64,000 nt of DNA from Thereva unica (lineage: Eukaryota > Arthropoda > Insecta > Diptera > Therevidae). The stretch lies in NCBI GenBank assembly GCA_949987705.1, contig OX465283.1, positions 89,471,313-89,535,312 on the forward strand, written 5' to 3'. The stretch's first letter is position 1, and the number at the start of each line of letters is the position of its first letter. Shown here one piece after another: positions 20,075 through 29,233 of the stretch. The position numbers and the translations under genes were made by a program. Under the pieces are notes generated by a model. That model was not told the origin of the DNA, made no database searches, and saw only the letters and a list, made by a program, of their open reading frames with translations.

Positions 20075-21120
20075 TCAAAGTTTTTTCTTGAAGGATATTT
20101 TGTCAATTGTAGGGGAAGAACATGATCCATGGCTATTGAAGACCATACAACATCTGTTGACGGGCTCGTTTCTTTCATATTCAGTGCGGTGCGGGTATTC
20201 CTTAAGAAGTTTCGTATGTCTTGTATGTCGAACATCATCATTGAATTGGATCATACGCGATAGAAACTGTACTTTAAGGTTGTCATTTATAATGTCCAGG
20301 GTAAGGCATGAAATAAGCATTTTTCTCCTCGCGGACAGTGGCATAAGCTCTAAAACTTTGAGCCGGTCATTGTAGGGTGGCAGGCTTCGAAAATCGTGCG
20401 GATCATGCAGATGTCTCAAAGCAAAAAGGAGACATTTCTTTTGAACAGATTCAATCCTGATCCTGTTAACTTCGAAAATGGGATCCCAGACCGGGCAAGC
20501 GTATTCCAGGATTGGGCGGACTAAGGAACAAAAAAGTGTTTTTGTAACCCATACATTACCGAACTCTTTAGCCCTTCTCTTTATAAAGCCAAGAAGCTTC
20601 TTGGCCCTGACAGTAATATTATCGTAGTGCATATTGAAATTTAGTTTCTTGTCTAGGACAACACCTAAATCCACAATATGATCGACATGATTCAATATCT
20701 TGTCATTGAGATAATAGTTGTGCAGCTGAGTGGTTTTCTTTCGAGAGAAAGTAACTGCATGGCACTTGTCAGTGTTGAGATGTAATTTATTAACTATGCA
20801 CCAATCTTGCAATACTTTGAGTTTCGACTGGAGAAATGATACGTCGGCTTGGGACTTAATGGTGCTATATATTTTGAGGTCATCTGCGTAGAAGAGATGA
20901 GGAATATTACCTAATTTTTCAGATAAGTCAGAGATGAATATATTAAAAAGTAGAGGGCCTAGATGGCTGCCTTGAGGAACGCCGGAAGTGACGTCAATCT
21001 CCTTTGATAGAAATCCTTGGAATCTGATAACCTGTGATCTTCCGTCAAGATATGATTTTATCCATTCCAGCGGAAGTCCCGAAATTCCAAATTTAAAAAG
21101 CTTTGAAATTAAGGTATTGT
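20075..21120 (-). pseudogene. LINE RT palm/thumb and C-terminus
   Basis: The minus-strand frame holds DNTLISKLFKFGISGLPLEW, SGVPQGSHLGPLLFNIFI, FYADDLKIY (the catalytic YADD box), LQDWCIVNKLHLNTDKC, DLGVVLDKKLNF and a C-terminal half with RRKMLISCLTLDII and CCMVFN. The frame is open to a stop at 20075-20077. On its upstream side the KAFDRVDHNT part is displaced to 21966-22011 by a DNA element, so the gene cannot be translated as a whole. The LINE 3' UTR follows to about 19941. Confidence 0.8.
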
Positions 21121-21965
21121 CAAAGATTACCCACAAAGATACGACACTCTCAAAATTTCCCATAAGCTCCCTTGCGAGTGAATATATCAATCGACAAGGT
21201 GCAAGCGAGACAAAATTCAATTTAAAAACAAAAAAAAAATCGAAGAAAGAAAGGGTAAATAAAGAAATGTTATTTCACGAAGTGCGAAAGAGACGCACTG
21301 ATTTCTCTTCTCCGCAATTTTTTGTGCCATCTGGACTTTTATTTTGCTTGTGTGAATTCATGTACCATCTTCTTGTACTTCCAGCTCTGCATGTGTTTGT
21401 GTAGTTTGCCGTTGCTCCGCCATCTCGCCATTCCGGACAAAGCCTAGAAATTAACAAGTCTTTCATCTTCATATGGTTAATGAGTGAAAGACGAACAGCT
21501 ATATGCATAAGTTCTTCAAATGACGATGTCAGGCTATCAGAGAGAGAATGCAATATTTTTATAAGCGCTAGCATACAACTAAACAACAGAAAATTTTATG
21601 AGTTTCTATAGGGATAATGTTGATGTATTGGTGCATATTTGCTCGTTTGTTTTAATGACTTCAATTTTGACAGCTGATTCAATTTTCTTTCCTTTTCTGT
21701 TCTGCATACTTTACCGTAAAGACAGAATCTGGCTTTGTCTCGCTGAATTCACGAAGTATGCGTTGAGTTGTGCTCAGCAGTGATGTTCATATATGCACGC
21801 ACACAACCAACCTGGTGAAAATTTTGTATGAAGATGAAAGACTTGTTATTACTAGACTTTGATTCCGGAGCGTGTATATGAATAGACAGAAGATCATAGA
21901 TTTTTACTTTCCTTTTTCTTCGCACAGAAAGGATTACAGTGTCGTATCTTTCTGAGTTATCTTTG
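21121..21965. mobile_element. DNA element in LINE, 7-8 bp target duplication
   Basis: Ends CAAAGATTACCCACAAAGAT and, inverted from 21965, CAAAGATAACTCAGAAAGAT, both followed by ACGACACT. GTATTGT lies at 21114-21120 and again at 21966-21972; with a one-base shift this reads as an 8-bp GGTATTGT duplication. It interrupts the LINE codons between DHNT and LISK. The length of the duplication suggests a hAT- or P-like transposase. Internal ORFs (around 21275-21586) carry no recognised domain. Confidence 0.8.
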
Positions 21966-22011
21966 GTATTGTGGTCAACTCGGTCAAAAGCTTTGCTGAA
22001 GTCAGTATAAA
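21966..22011 (-). pseudogene. LINE RT piece with TDFSKAFDRVDHNT
   Basis: This short segment between two DNA elements carries the conserved first catalytic Asp region of the reverse transcriptase. It is flanked by duplicated target bases on each side, confirming that both neighbours are insertions. Confidence 0.8.
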
Positions 22012-22453
22012 CCACTGACATATAGTAATGGACTGCTGATTGACGATGCTGAATGGCACCATTTTTCTGCAGAAATAGAAAACCTTTTTTATGCAAACAA
22101 AAAAAATTTCTTCGAATTTAGGAGAAAATAAGTGATAAGATGTTTGTTATAATTAACGGGAAACAAATTTCCATCACTCATTTTTATTTATTAGCAGTTT
22201 TTTCATTAAATAAATGTATTTATTTCAAAACAGTGACAGTTAATTCCCCTGTTTAACGAAGTTTTCAAAATAGCTCAAGAGTGAGACAGAAGAACGAAAA
22301 CTATACCTGTCTATTTTTTCTAATTATGTTTATATCGCTGACATGCGCTGACGATTACAGTTCATTGGGATTTAACGTGGGAGCGAGGCAGGAATAGTTT
22401 TTGGTGCCTTTTTTTGTATGGAATTTTGCTCATTTAGCAGTCCATGTCAGTGG
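22012..22453. mobile_element. DNA element in LINE, CCACTGACAT ends
   Basis: The left end CCACTGACAT, seven extra bases, then TGGACTGCTGA; the right end, in reverse complement, CCACTGACATGGACTGCTAA. Flanks TATAAA (left) and TATACA (right) fall in the LINE codons for AVYTDF and may be a short target duplication. A related sequence lies inverted at 17530-17860. Confidence 0.65.
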
Positions 22454-22652
22454 TATACACAGCATCGATTTGATAACCGTTTTCCATTCCACAAAGCCCT
22501 TCGGAGGTTAGAACCATAAGGTTAGAAGTGGTTGAGCGCCCTTTTCTGAAACCGTGTTGTTCTTCGTTGAGATGAGGATCGATTAAGGGGGCGATCTTGT
22601 CATGAATAAGTTTCTCGAAAAGTTTAGGGATTGATGATAAGATAGCAATGCC
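22454..22652 (-). pseudogene. LINE RT fingers fragment
   Basis: Minus-strand reading gives AILSSIPKLFEKLIHDKI, the NEEQHGFRKGRST loop and a final IDAVYT before the neighbouring element. The motifs precede TDFSKAFD in all LINE reverse transcriptases. The upstream end is cut by BEL1 at its target duplication ATGCC (22648-22652). Confidence 0.8.
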
Positions 22653-23219
22653 TGAATAGAATTCTTTTATTCTATTTTGTGATCGAAGGCACTTGTTACC
22701 TTGATCTTGATGTTTGTGTAGGCGGCTCTTGATACCGATACACTGAAAGTCTAAGTTGTTGTAAATAATGGTTGTGTAAATCGTAGGCACTTGATACCTA
22801 GATTCTGGCGATTGTATGACCGGCTCTTGATACCGGCACACGAGAAATTAATTGTAGAATAAGGCAAATGAAATTAATATTTTAAGTGTTTATTCCGAGA
22901 AGTCTGTTGACTGAATGAATTTATTTTAATTTTTCCAAAAGCTTTACACATTAAAATACTTAAAACTAGATAAAATTTTAACTTAATAGCGAAAAATAAT
23001 TTGCTGATTATGAATTTAAAAATGAGTACAAAAATAAAGAAAAACAAAACAAGAAGACAAGATTCCAGGCTTGCTCAGAATGCGAGCGTCAAATTTCGTC
23101 TGGAAATTTGTCTTCTGTCTTACAGCTGCTGATAAGCCTTGTGCTTATTATGTATATTATGTTAACTTAACTGCTGACTTAGGTTAAAGAATTCTTAAGT
23201 TTTTGTAAGAATTCGAACA
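22653..23219 (-). repeat. BEL1 3' LTR
   Basis: 567 bp, identical by eye to 37983-38549. The minus strand has an AATAAA signal at 22889-22894. Bounded by the ATGCC duplication and the purine tract. Confidence 0.92.
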
Positions 23220-23232
23220 TTCTCCCCGCCTT
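23220..23232 (-). promoter_or_regulatory. BEL1 polypurine tract
   Basis: On the minus strand AAGGCGGGGAGAA directly precedes the 3' LTR. Primer for plus-strand DNA synthesis by family analogy. Confidence 0.75.
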
Positions 23233-23242
23233 GAATGTACAT

Positions 23243-26200
23243 TCAAACTTGAGGGACGGAAAATGATGATCTGGATACAACTTCTTCTGGAACTTCTGGA
23301 TCCTCTGACTCCTGTGTGGTCCTTATTGCAGCGTCTTTCTTCCTTGTCATGCAGATCGATCGATATTTCCATATGATGAACCCAAAAATTAATGCCGTGA
23401 AGATTAGTCCTGTATATCCAACGGCAAATTGATGGTAATCATGTGGTTGAATTTTGTTTGGTAATTGGGTTTGCAGGTTAAATAGATCCCTCCTCAGGTT
23501 CTCTAGTTCCCTTATCTGAGATGATACATGTTTTGAGATAGTTTTTGAGTTGATCAGGACAGTTGGACTAAGATCTTCAGGTGTTATCATGTCCGTGAGG
23601 TTCCCCGATGGTAAGTAGGATCGTCTGAAGCTTGATGGATAGATGTTGTGTGATTGAATAGTTAAAAATTGTTGTTTGATGACGCATTTTGATTGGATTG
23701 TAATTCGACCGGCCCCCATAAGAGTATATTGAGTGACGTTGGTTCCACAGACCACATTGATGGCTGATGGTTGAAGAACTGAATAAATCCATTGGTTGGG
23801 GGTGTGCAGTTGGATCCAGTGAGGTCCAGGGCCTAGATTCATGATTTCACACATTGATGGATGAGGAGCCTGATTAAAATAACTTATTTCGCAGGCGCCA
23901 ACATTCGAGCCTTTATGAAACATGGGCTTTCTTTGTTCACAGATGTAGTTATCATGAACGACTGATACGCAAGTTGAGAGATCATCCATCAAGTAATATT
24001 GATCTCTGTGGAGGTTTATGATGAAAAAGTTCGCTGACGGTTTCACTGCTATAAATGTGTTGTTCACAGGAACTGGAACTGGAGTTATTTTGTAGAGTTC
24101 GAAGTCTTCTAAAGCTAGAAGTGGTAGCTTGAATTGGAAAATTATATAATTGATGGTGGGCCGGCCTTCAATGGTCATCAGGTTGTACAGTTTTAGCATG
24201 TCATCTTGGAATTGTGGCATCTTCAGTGATGAAGGCAGCATACTCTTGATTTTTATCACTTCTTCTCTGAGTTGCCGTGGTGATATCAGTTGTGGATTTA
24301 TGTTGCCATGTTGAGTGTCAGTGAGAACATTCATGATGTCGCCTTGTGCCTTCTGATACTTAGAAAGTGCCAAGAATAGTTGCATGCTCAGCATTATGAA
24401 TAATTGATGTATTTTACTGTCGCGGTTTTCCTCATGAACCTTGTTGACTTGCTTGGAAAGCTCATTTAAATGATTTTCTAACTGCCCAAAATGTTTTTCT
24501 ATTGTTTCACTGTCGTGCTTCATCAGGTTCATGGTTGCATCGATGATGGTTGTTTGATTTTTAATCAAGTGAAGCAGATGATCTTCATTTCCCTGAATAT
24601 TCTCAATGGTCTGTGCCATATGTTCTGCGTACTCTGAGTCTAGGATGCCAAACAGAGAGTTTGCCACGTTCCCTATGATGTTTATGGCCCCTCTTTTGAC
24701 ACGCTGACCTTGCTGTGTAGGCAACAGGATCTCATTGTTGTCCACCATTTCATTAAGAAGTGCCTTAATGTTGTCAAGAATTCGTAAACAAGGTCCTTGA
24801 TCCGCCATCATGCTACATAACTTGTCGAGGTTTTGTGTACAGTTTGTGATGTACGCATATTCTTTCCAATAGGGTCCCATGTCGTAGTAGAGCACAAGAT
24901 TCCACTTGCTTGTCATTGTATTGGCGATTCCTAGATTTTCGAAGAAAATTCCAGGCCGAGATGTGAATGGGCTGACATCAATTGGTGAACTTGTTGCAGA
25001 TGGAAGAAACACGCTGGTTAGTAGTAATGTCACCACTGCTGCTCCTAATGATAGTCGTTGTCTTTTCCTTGGAGTGTTTCTCAGGCTATTTGACCCGGTG
25101 GTTGCGTCGTTGCTCACAGGCTTGTGGACAGTGGTAGTTGGGTTGGAACTTGCTCCAGCTAGGGAGTCCAAGTTTTCGGCGATTTGATTAACCTCCTCGG
25201 ATGCATCGTTTGTGTGGAGCTCTTCAATTGGAAGAGGTGCTATCTTGTGGACAGCTCTTCTCAGTATGCCGGAGGCTGTGCGTACGTCCACGACCCTTGC
25301 AAGGCCGTCCGCTCCCTTGATACTGTTAATTATCCTCCCAAGGGGCCATTTTAACGGTGGAGTGTTGTCCTCCTTAAGGATGACCATCGTTCCTGGTTGG
25401 ATATTTTGAACCTTATTTTTCCATTTATACCGTTGCTGCAGGTGATTCAAATATTCTAGTGACCATCGTCGCCAGAACTCGCCTTTTATGTGGGCAATGA
25501 GTTTCCATCGGGACAGAAGATTACCTCTCAATGGTTCCACATCAGCATCAATTGGAGTGGTCAATGGTTCTCCTATCAGGAAGTGGGCAGGAGTGATTGC
25601 CGTCAAGTCATTCGGATTGCTGGACATCGGCGTTAGTGGTCTAGAATTTAGTATTGCTTCTGCTTCTACAACGGCTGTTTCTAATTCTTCGTGAGTTAAG
25701 GAGGCAGATAATAACGTCTTTTGTAGCAAATGTTTGGCAGATTTCACTGTGGCCTCCCATAAGCCGCCAAAGTGTGGAGCTCTAGGAGGTATGAACTTGA
25801 ATTCTATGCCTCTTGAAGTGCAAGAAGATGCAATGTTTTCTTGGGTTGCCTTTGATTCCAACATTTTCTTTATCTCCTCTAATTGATTCCTTGCTCCGAT
25901 AAAGTTTGAGCCATTGTCGCAGTAAATGGTCTTACAGTGGCCACGACGTCCAATGAATCGTTTCAGTGCCCAGATAAATCCTTGTGTGGAAAGATCGGTA
26001 ACCACTTCCAAATGGGAGGCCTTGGTCGCAAAGCAGCAGAACACTGCTATGTATGCCTTCAATGGTGTCTTTCCCCTTATCTTGAAGTGTACCCATACAG
26101 GGCCACAAAAGTCAATGCCAGTGTTTGCAAATGGCCTTGCAGGTTCAACTCGATCTCGGGGAAGATTTCCCATAAGCTGATTTGACAGTTTAGGTTTGGC

Positions 26201-26761
26201 TCGTGCACACTGCACGCAGTGTTGGACTACTGACCTGGTCAGGATCTTTCCTTTGATTGGCCAATAAGTTTGTCGTACTATCGACAACAATGTTTGTGCC
26301 CCCACGTGCAGATTTTCCTTGTGCATTTCGTTGATTAGCAACTTTGTCAATGGATGAGAATACGGTAAAAGCATTGGGTGCTTAGCGTTGTAAGGCAACG
26401 ATGATTGTTCTAATCTGCCCCCCACTCTTATTATTCCTTTACGATCGAGAAATGGTGTAAGAGTGCTGATGGCACTAGTTTTTGCTACTTCTCCAAATCT
26501 TTCCAAGAAGCTGATGTCTTCCTTGAACTCTTCTTGTTGCATACATCTTATAATTAGAACCAGAGCTGCATCCAGTTCGTGTTTGCTCAGCCAAGTATGA
26601 GTCGTGGTTGCCTTGCCTTTGCTATTACTTATGAAGCGTAATATATATCCGACAACTCTCTGGAGTCTCTTAAATGAGTTTTGATGATCAATTGTCGTGA
26701 TTATATTAGAACTCTGAGTGGTGGTTGCTGCGAAGGCTACCTTCCTTCGTTCACTATCATC
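23243..26761 (-). CDS. BEL1 pol C-terminus (integrase) fused to envelope, split part 2
   Basis: The frame is open from the BEL2 junction at 26761 to a stop at 23243. The first part is the end of the RNase H/integrase linker, then an HHCC zinc domain and the integrase core with DFCGP, CDNGSNF and FGGLWE (three acidic residues present). About residue 500 after 26542 an envelope-like region begins without any stop: an internal hydrophobic signal-type segment, a furin-type RVKR site near 24690-24703 followed by a Gly/Ile/Ala-rich fusion-peptide-like stretch, coiled-coil-prone sequence, several N-glycosylation sequons, many Cys and a transmembrane segment near the C-terminus. This resembles the F-like envelope of insect errantiviruses and roo. 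No internal stop is visible, but the gene is severed from its gag-pol start. Confidence 0.85.
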   Translation of the reverse strand, partial: DDSERRKVAFAATTTQSSNIITTIDHQNSFKRLQRVVGYILRFISNSKGKATTTHTWLSKHELDAALVLIIRCMQQEEFKEDISFLERFGEVAKTSAISTLTPFLDRKGIIRVGGRLEQSSLPYNAKHPMLLPYSHPLTKLLINEMHKENLHVGAQTLLSIVRQTYWPIKGKILTRSVVQHCVQCARAKPKLSNQLMGNLPRDRVEPARPFANTGIDFCGPVWVHFKIRGKTPLKAYIAVFCCFATKASHLEVVTDLSTQGFIWALKRFIGRRGHCKTIYCDNGSNFIGARNQLEEIKKMLESKATQENIASSCTSRGIEFKFIPPRAPHFGGLWEATVKSAKHLLQKTLLSASLTHEELETAVVEAEAILNSRPLTPMSSNPNDLTAITPAHFLIGEPLTTPIDADVEPLRGNLLSRWKLIAHIKGEFWRRWSLEYLNHLQQRYKWKNKVQNIQPGTMVILKEDNTPPLKWPLGRIINSIKGADGLARVVDVRTASGILRRAVHKIAPLPIEELHTNDASEEVNQIAENLDSLAGASSNPTTTVHKPVSNDATTGSNSLRNTPRKRQRLSLGAAVVTLLLTSVFLPSATSSPIDVSPFTSRPGIFFENLGIANTMTSKWNLVLYYDMGPYWKEYAYITNCTQNLDKLCSMMADQGPCLRILDNIKALLNEMVDNNEILLPTQQGQRVKRGAINIIGNVANSLFGILDSEYAEHMAQTIENIQGNEDHLLHLIKNQTTIIDATMNLMKHDSETIEKHFGQLENHLNELSKQVNKVHEENRDSKIHQLFIMLSMQLFLALSKYQKAQGDIMNVLTDTQHGNINPQLISPRQLREEVIKIKSMLPSSLKMPQFQDDMLKLYNLMTIEGRPTINYIIFQFKLPLLALEDFELYKITPVPVPVNNTFIAVKPSANFFIINLHRDQYYLMDDLSTCVSVVHDNYICEQRKPMFHKGSNVGACEISYFNQAPHPSMCEIMNLGPGPHWIQLHTPNQWIYSVLQPSAINVVCGTNVTQYTLMGAGRITIQSKCVIKQQFLTIQSHNIYPSSFRRSYLPSGNLTDMITPEDLSPTVLINSKTISKHVSSQIRELENLRRDLFNLQTQLPNKIQPHDYHQFAVGYTGLIFTALIFGFIIWKYRSICMTRKKDAAIRTTQESEDPEVPEEVVSRSSFSVPQV

Positions 26762-27241
26762 TGTTGTAAATTAAAGCATTATTCACAGAACCCTTTTTTT
26801 GTCCTTAGCTAAACAATAACCTTTTGTTTTAAAGAATGCCGCAATTGATACCTCTTACATATATTTTTCATTCTTAGAATATTTCTTTTGCCGCTCTCGT
26901 TTATGAGAATCATAAAACATGGAAATTCCGTAAGTACATTTATCCCTTTGTCGGATCGGAAAACAAGTCTTACGGTTTTATGACCATGTTTGTTTCAAGG
27001 ATGTGAGAGGTATCAATTGTCCATGGGTCTGTATTTTTTAAGAAAGGAAATCGGTTCTTGGTGTAGAACTAAGATTTCAACATTCAGTCAAGTTTCAGAC
27101 TTCAAATCGAACCGTAAATAAAGCATATGTATGTTCATGTTAAAAATAGTGCGTTTCATTTAAAAAAAAAAGTAATAACGGAAGTACTCTTCAAACAATA
27201 GTTTGAGGTGAAGAGTTTAAAATAGAAAACAATTTCGTACA
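26762..27241 (+). repeat. BEL2 5' LTR
   Basis: 480 bp, TG..CA borders, identical by eye to 33253-33732. AATAAA is present at about 27117-27122. Confidence 0.92.
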
Positions 27242-27255
27242 TGGTCCTTCGAGCC
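27242..27255 (+). promoter_or_regulatory. BEL2 primer-binding site, tRNA-Tyr type
   Basis: TGGTCCTTCGAGCC immediately follows the 5' LTR. From memory it is complementary to the 3' end of insect tRNA-Tyr (..GGCTCGAAGGA plus CCA) over 14 nt. Confidence 0.7.
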
Positions 27256-27452
27256 AAATTCACAACAGTGATTCTTATACAAATACAATTTACTAAAAAA
27301 CGAACTAGTGGCAAATAATTAATCAAAAGTGATTAAGTGTTTTAGTGCCTTTATAAAATAGTACAATATATGTACATTTAGAAGCAGTGATCGAACACAA
27401 AAACGAAATTAATGTGACAGTTTTTTACAACAGTTAAATACGTTCAATTTTC

Positions 27453-27772
27453 CTGCCGAGCAGAGAGTGTTAATGTTTAGTTTTTCTACCGAGTAGATAT
27501 TATTAAATTATTACACTCATCATATACGAAAAACACGATTTATGCACAACACATAAACACAACAGATATATGCGATAATTTTACTGCCGAGCAGTGAATG
27601 ATTAGTTTTTCTACCGAGTAGAATACGCTAACCTGTTGGAACAACCAGTATTTCTACCGAGTAGAATACAATAACAGATTTTCTACCGAGTAGAAAATAT
27701 TGTATGATTCAAAATCATAAACACATCGATACACACTTAATACGAAAACGATTTGTTTTTCCTGCCGAGCAG
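27453..27772 (+). promoter_or_regulatory. BEL2 leader array of seven CTRC-CGA-GYAG hairpins
   Basis: Seven copies of an 11-nt inverted repeat in the 5' leader: CTGCCGAGCAG at 27453, 27584 and 27762; CTACCGAGTAG at 27486, 27611, 27654 and 27683. Each is a 4-bp stem around CGA. Stem position three is A with T in four copies and G with C in three, so pairing is kept by paired changes. The CTAC form is usually extended by TTT..AA pairs, for an 8-bp stem at 27680-27696. It may be an RNA element (packaging, translation) or an array of protein-binding DNA palindromes. Confidence 0.7.
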
Positions 27773-27964
27773 AGAATAACAAATTATTAACTTTTAGGTG
27801 ACTTACCTACTACAAGCAAGCAGAATCATCATCATTGAAAACATCGTATAAAAAGGTTAGTACATTTAAAGAATCACCTAGTTTTAAAGGCGGATATTTT
27901 ATTCTAAATTTATATTTAATTAATTTGCGTCTGTAATATTTTTATTTTATTGATTCCTATCAAA

Positions 27965-29230
27965 ATGGCAAACGTCGAAAAAATAAAATTTTTAAAAATA
28001 AAGCGTGACACTATCTGTAGAAATTTACAGATTTTCGAAGAATTCATTCTTAATTACAGTTCAGATAAGGGCAATATTATTGAGGTGAATATGCGTTTAT
28101 CGAGACTGATGGATTCATTTACGAGCTTAGATGAGATCGAAGATGAATTATTATCACTCGATGAAGACGAAGTTAGTTTCGATAAGCGCAGAGAAATTCA
28201 AGATCGTTATTTCGCCAGTGTTTCTAAAGCACAACAATTCATAAACGAGGAAAATTCTGCAAAATCTAATTCCGGCAGTCAGTATAATAATAATCCTTTG
28301 ATGAATCTCGAAACTCAAAGCAATGATGCAATAAGCAAAAAATTTAAGGTGCCACATGCACCCCTGCCGACTTTTTCCGGTAAATATGACGAATGGATGT
28401 CATTCAAAAATAAGTTTATGTCATTAATCGATTCGCAAAAGCAATTTACAAGTGTTGATAAATTAGCTTATTTGCAATCGGCGTTAAAAGATGAAGCAAA
28501 ACGTAAAATAGATTTTTTAGATGTATCAGAAGATAATTATACCCGTGCATGGGACATTCTGAAAAATGCATATGAAAACAGAAAAATTATAAAAGCAAAT
28601 CACTTTAACAAAATCCTAAATCTTCCCAAAATGAACAAAGAAAATTATAAAGAATTAATGGAATTAGCTGATATAACGACTCAGCATGTCGAATCGCTTG
28701 CTGCGCTAGAAGTAGAAATTTCTTCTGACTTTATCGTGGCTATTCTAGAAAGTAAACTAGATAATAATACATTGAAATTATGGGAAGAACATTCATCTCC
28801 CGATGACTACGAACCATTAGGTAAACTGACAAGTTTTTTATACCTTACGGCTGCTCGTTTATCAAGACGAAATCGCGAAAAGCCTTCTTGTGATGAGAAA
28901 TTAATACTTTCAAAAGTTCCCAAAAAGGATAATAAATATAAGCAGCAGGTTTTTGTCACAGCGGCAAGAAAATGTTGTGTATGTAATAAAGAATCTCATC
29001 CCATATTCCGGTGTCAAAAATTTATTGATATGCCTGTATCTCAGAGATTTAAAATAGTTAAAAATAATTCTCTTTGTATTAATTGCTTACGCAATCACGG
29101 GAATGATCACTGTCGCTATGGAAATTGCAAGGTATGCAACCAAAAACACAATTCTCTGCTACACAGATCTTCAACAAATAATAACAAATCTGAGGGATCA
29201 AATCCACAAAATTCACCTAGTCAATCTTGA
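27965..29230 (+). CDS. BEL2 Gag
   Basis: 421 residues from ATG at 27965 (AAAATGG context; the frame is open a little upstream but has no earlier ATG) to TGA at 29228-29230. The N-terminus is acidic and helical. The middle carries a DUF1759-like capsid region (FSGKYDEWMSFKNKF, AKRKIDFL) and the C-terminus Cys/His clusters CCVCNKESHPIFRC and CINCLRNHGNDHC with C..C..KH..LLH. It forms the particle and binds the genomic RNA by family analogy. It ends in a UGA that is in frame with pol. Confidence 0.88.
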   Translation: MANVEKIKFLKIKRDTICRNLQIFEEFILNYSSDKGNIIEVNMRLSRLMDSFTSLDEIEDELLSLDEDEVSFDKRREIQDRYFASVSKAQQFINEENSAKSNSGSQYNNNPLMNLETQSNDAISKKFKVPHAPLPTFSGKYDEWMSFKNKFMSLIDSQKQFTSVDKLAYLQSALKDEAKRKIDFLDVSEDNYTRAWDILKNAYENRKIIKANHFNKILNLPKMNKENYKELMELADITTQHVESLAALEVEISSDFIVAILESKLDNNTLKLWEEHSSPDDYEPLGKLTSFLYLTAARLSRRNREKPSCDEKLILSKVPKKDNKYKQQVFVTAARKCCVCNKESHPIFRCQKFIDMPVSQRFKIVKNNSLCINCLRNHGNDHCRYGNCKVCNQKHNSLLHRSSTNNNKSEGSNPQNSPSQS

Positions 29231-29233
29231 CTA
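29228..29233 (+). promoter_or_regulatory. gag-pol UGA-CUA, candidate stop-codon readthrough site
   Basis: The gag stop TGA is followed by CTA, and the same frame is open with no further stop from 29231 through pol. UGA-CUA is a recognised leaky context for readthrough. No frameshift is needed to join gag to pol. Confidence 0.6.

Noticed and set aside
24906..26185. Several plus-strand ORFs of 65-93 residues
   Set aside because: Antisense shadows of the BEL1 integrase-envelope frame.
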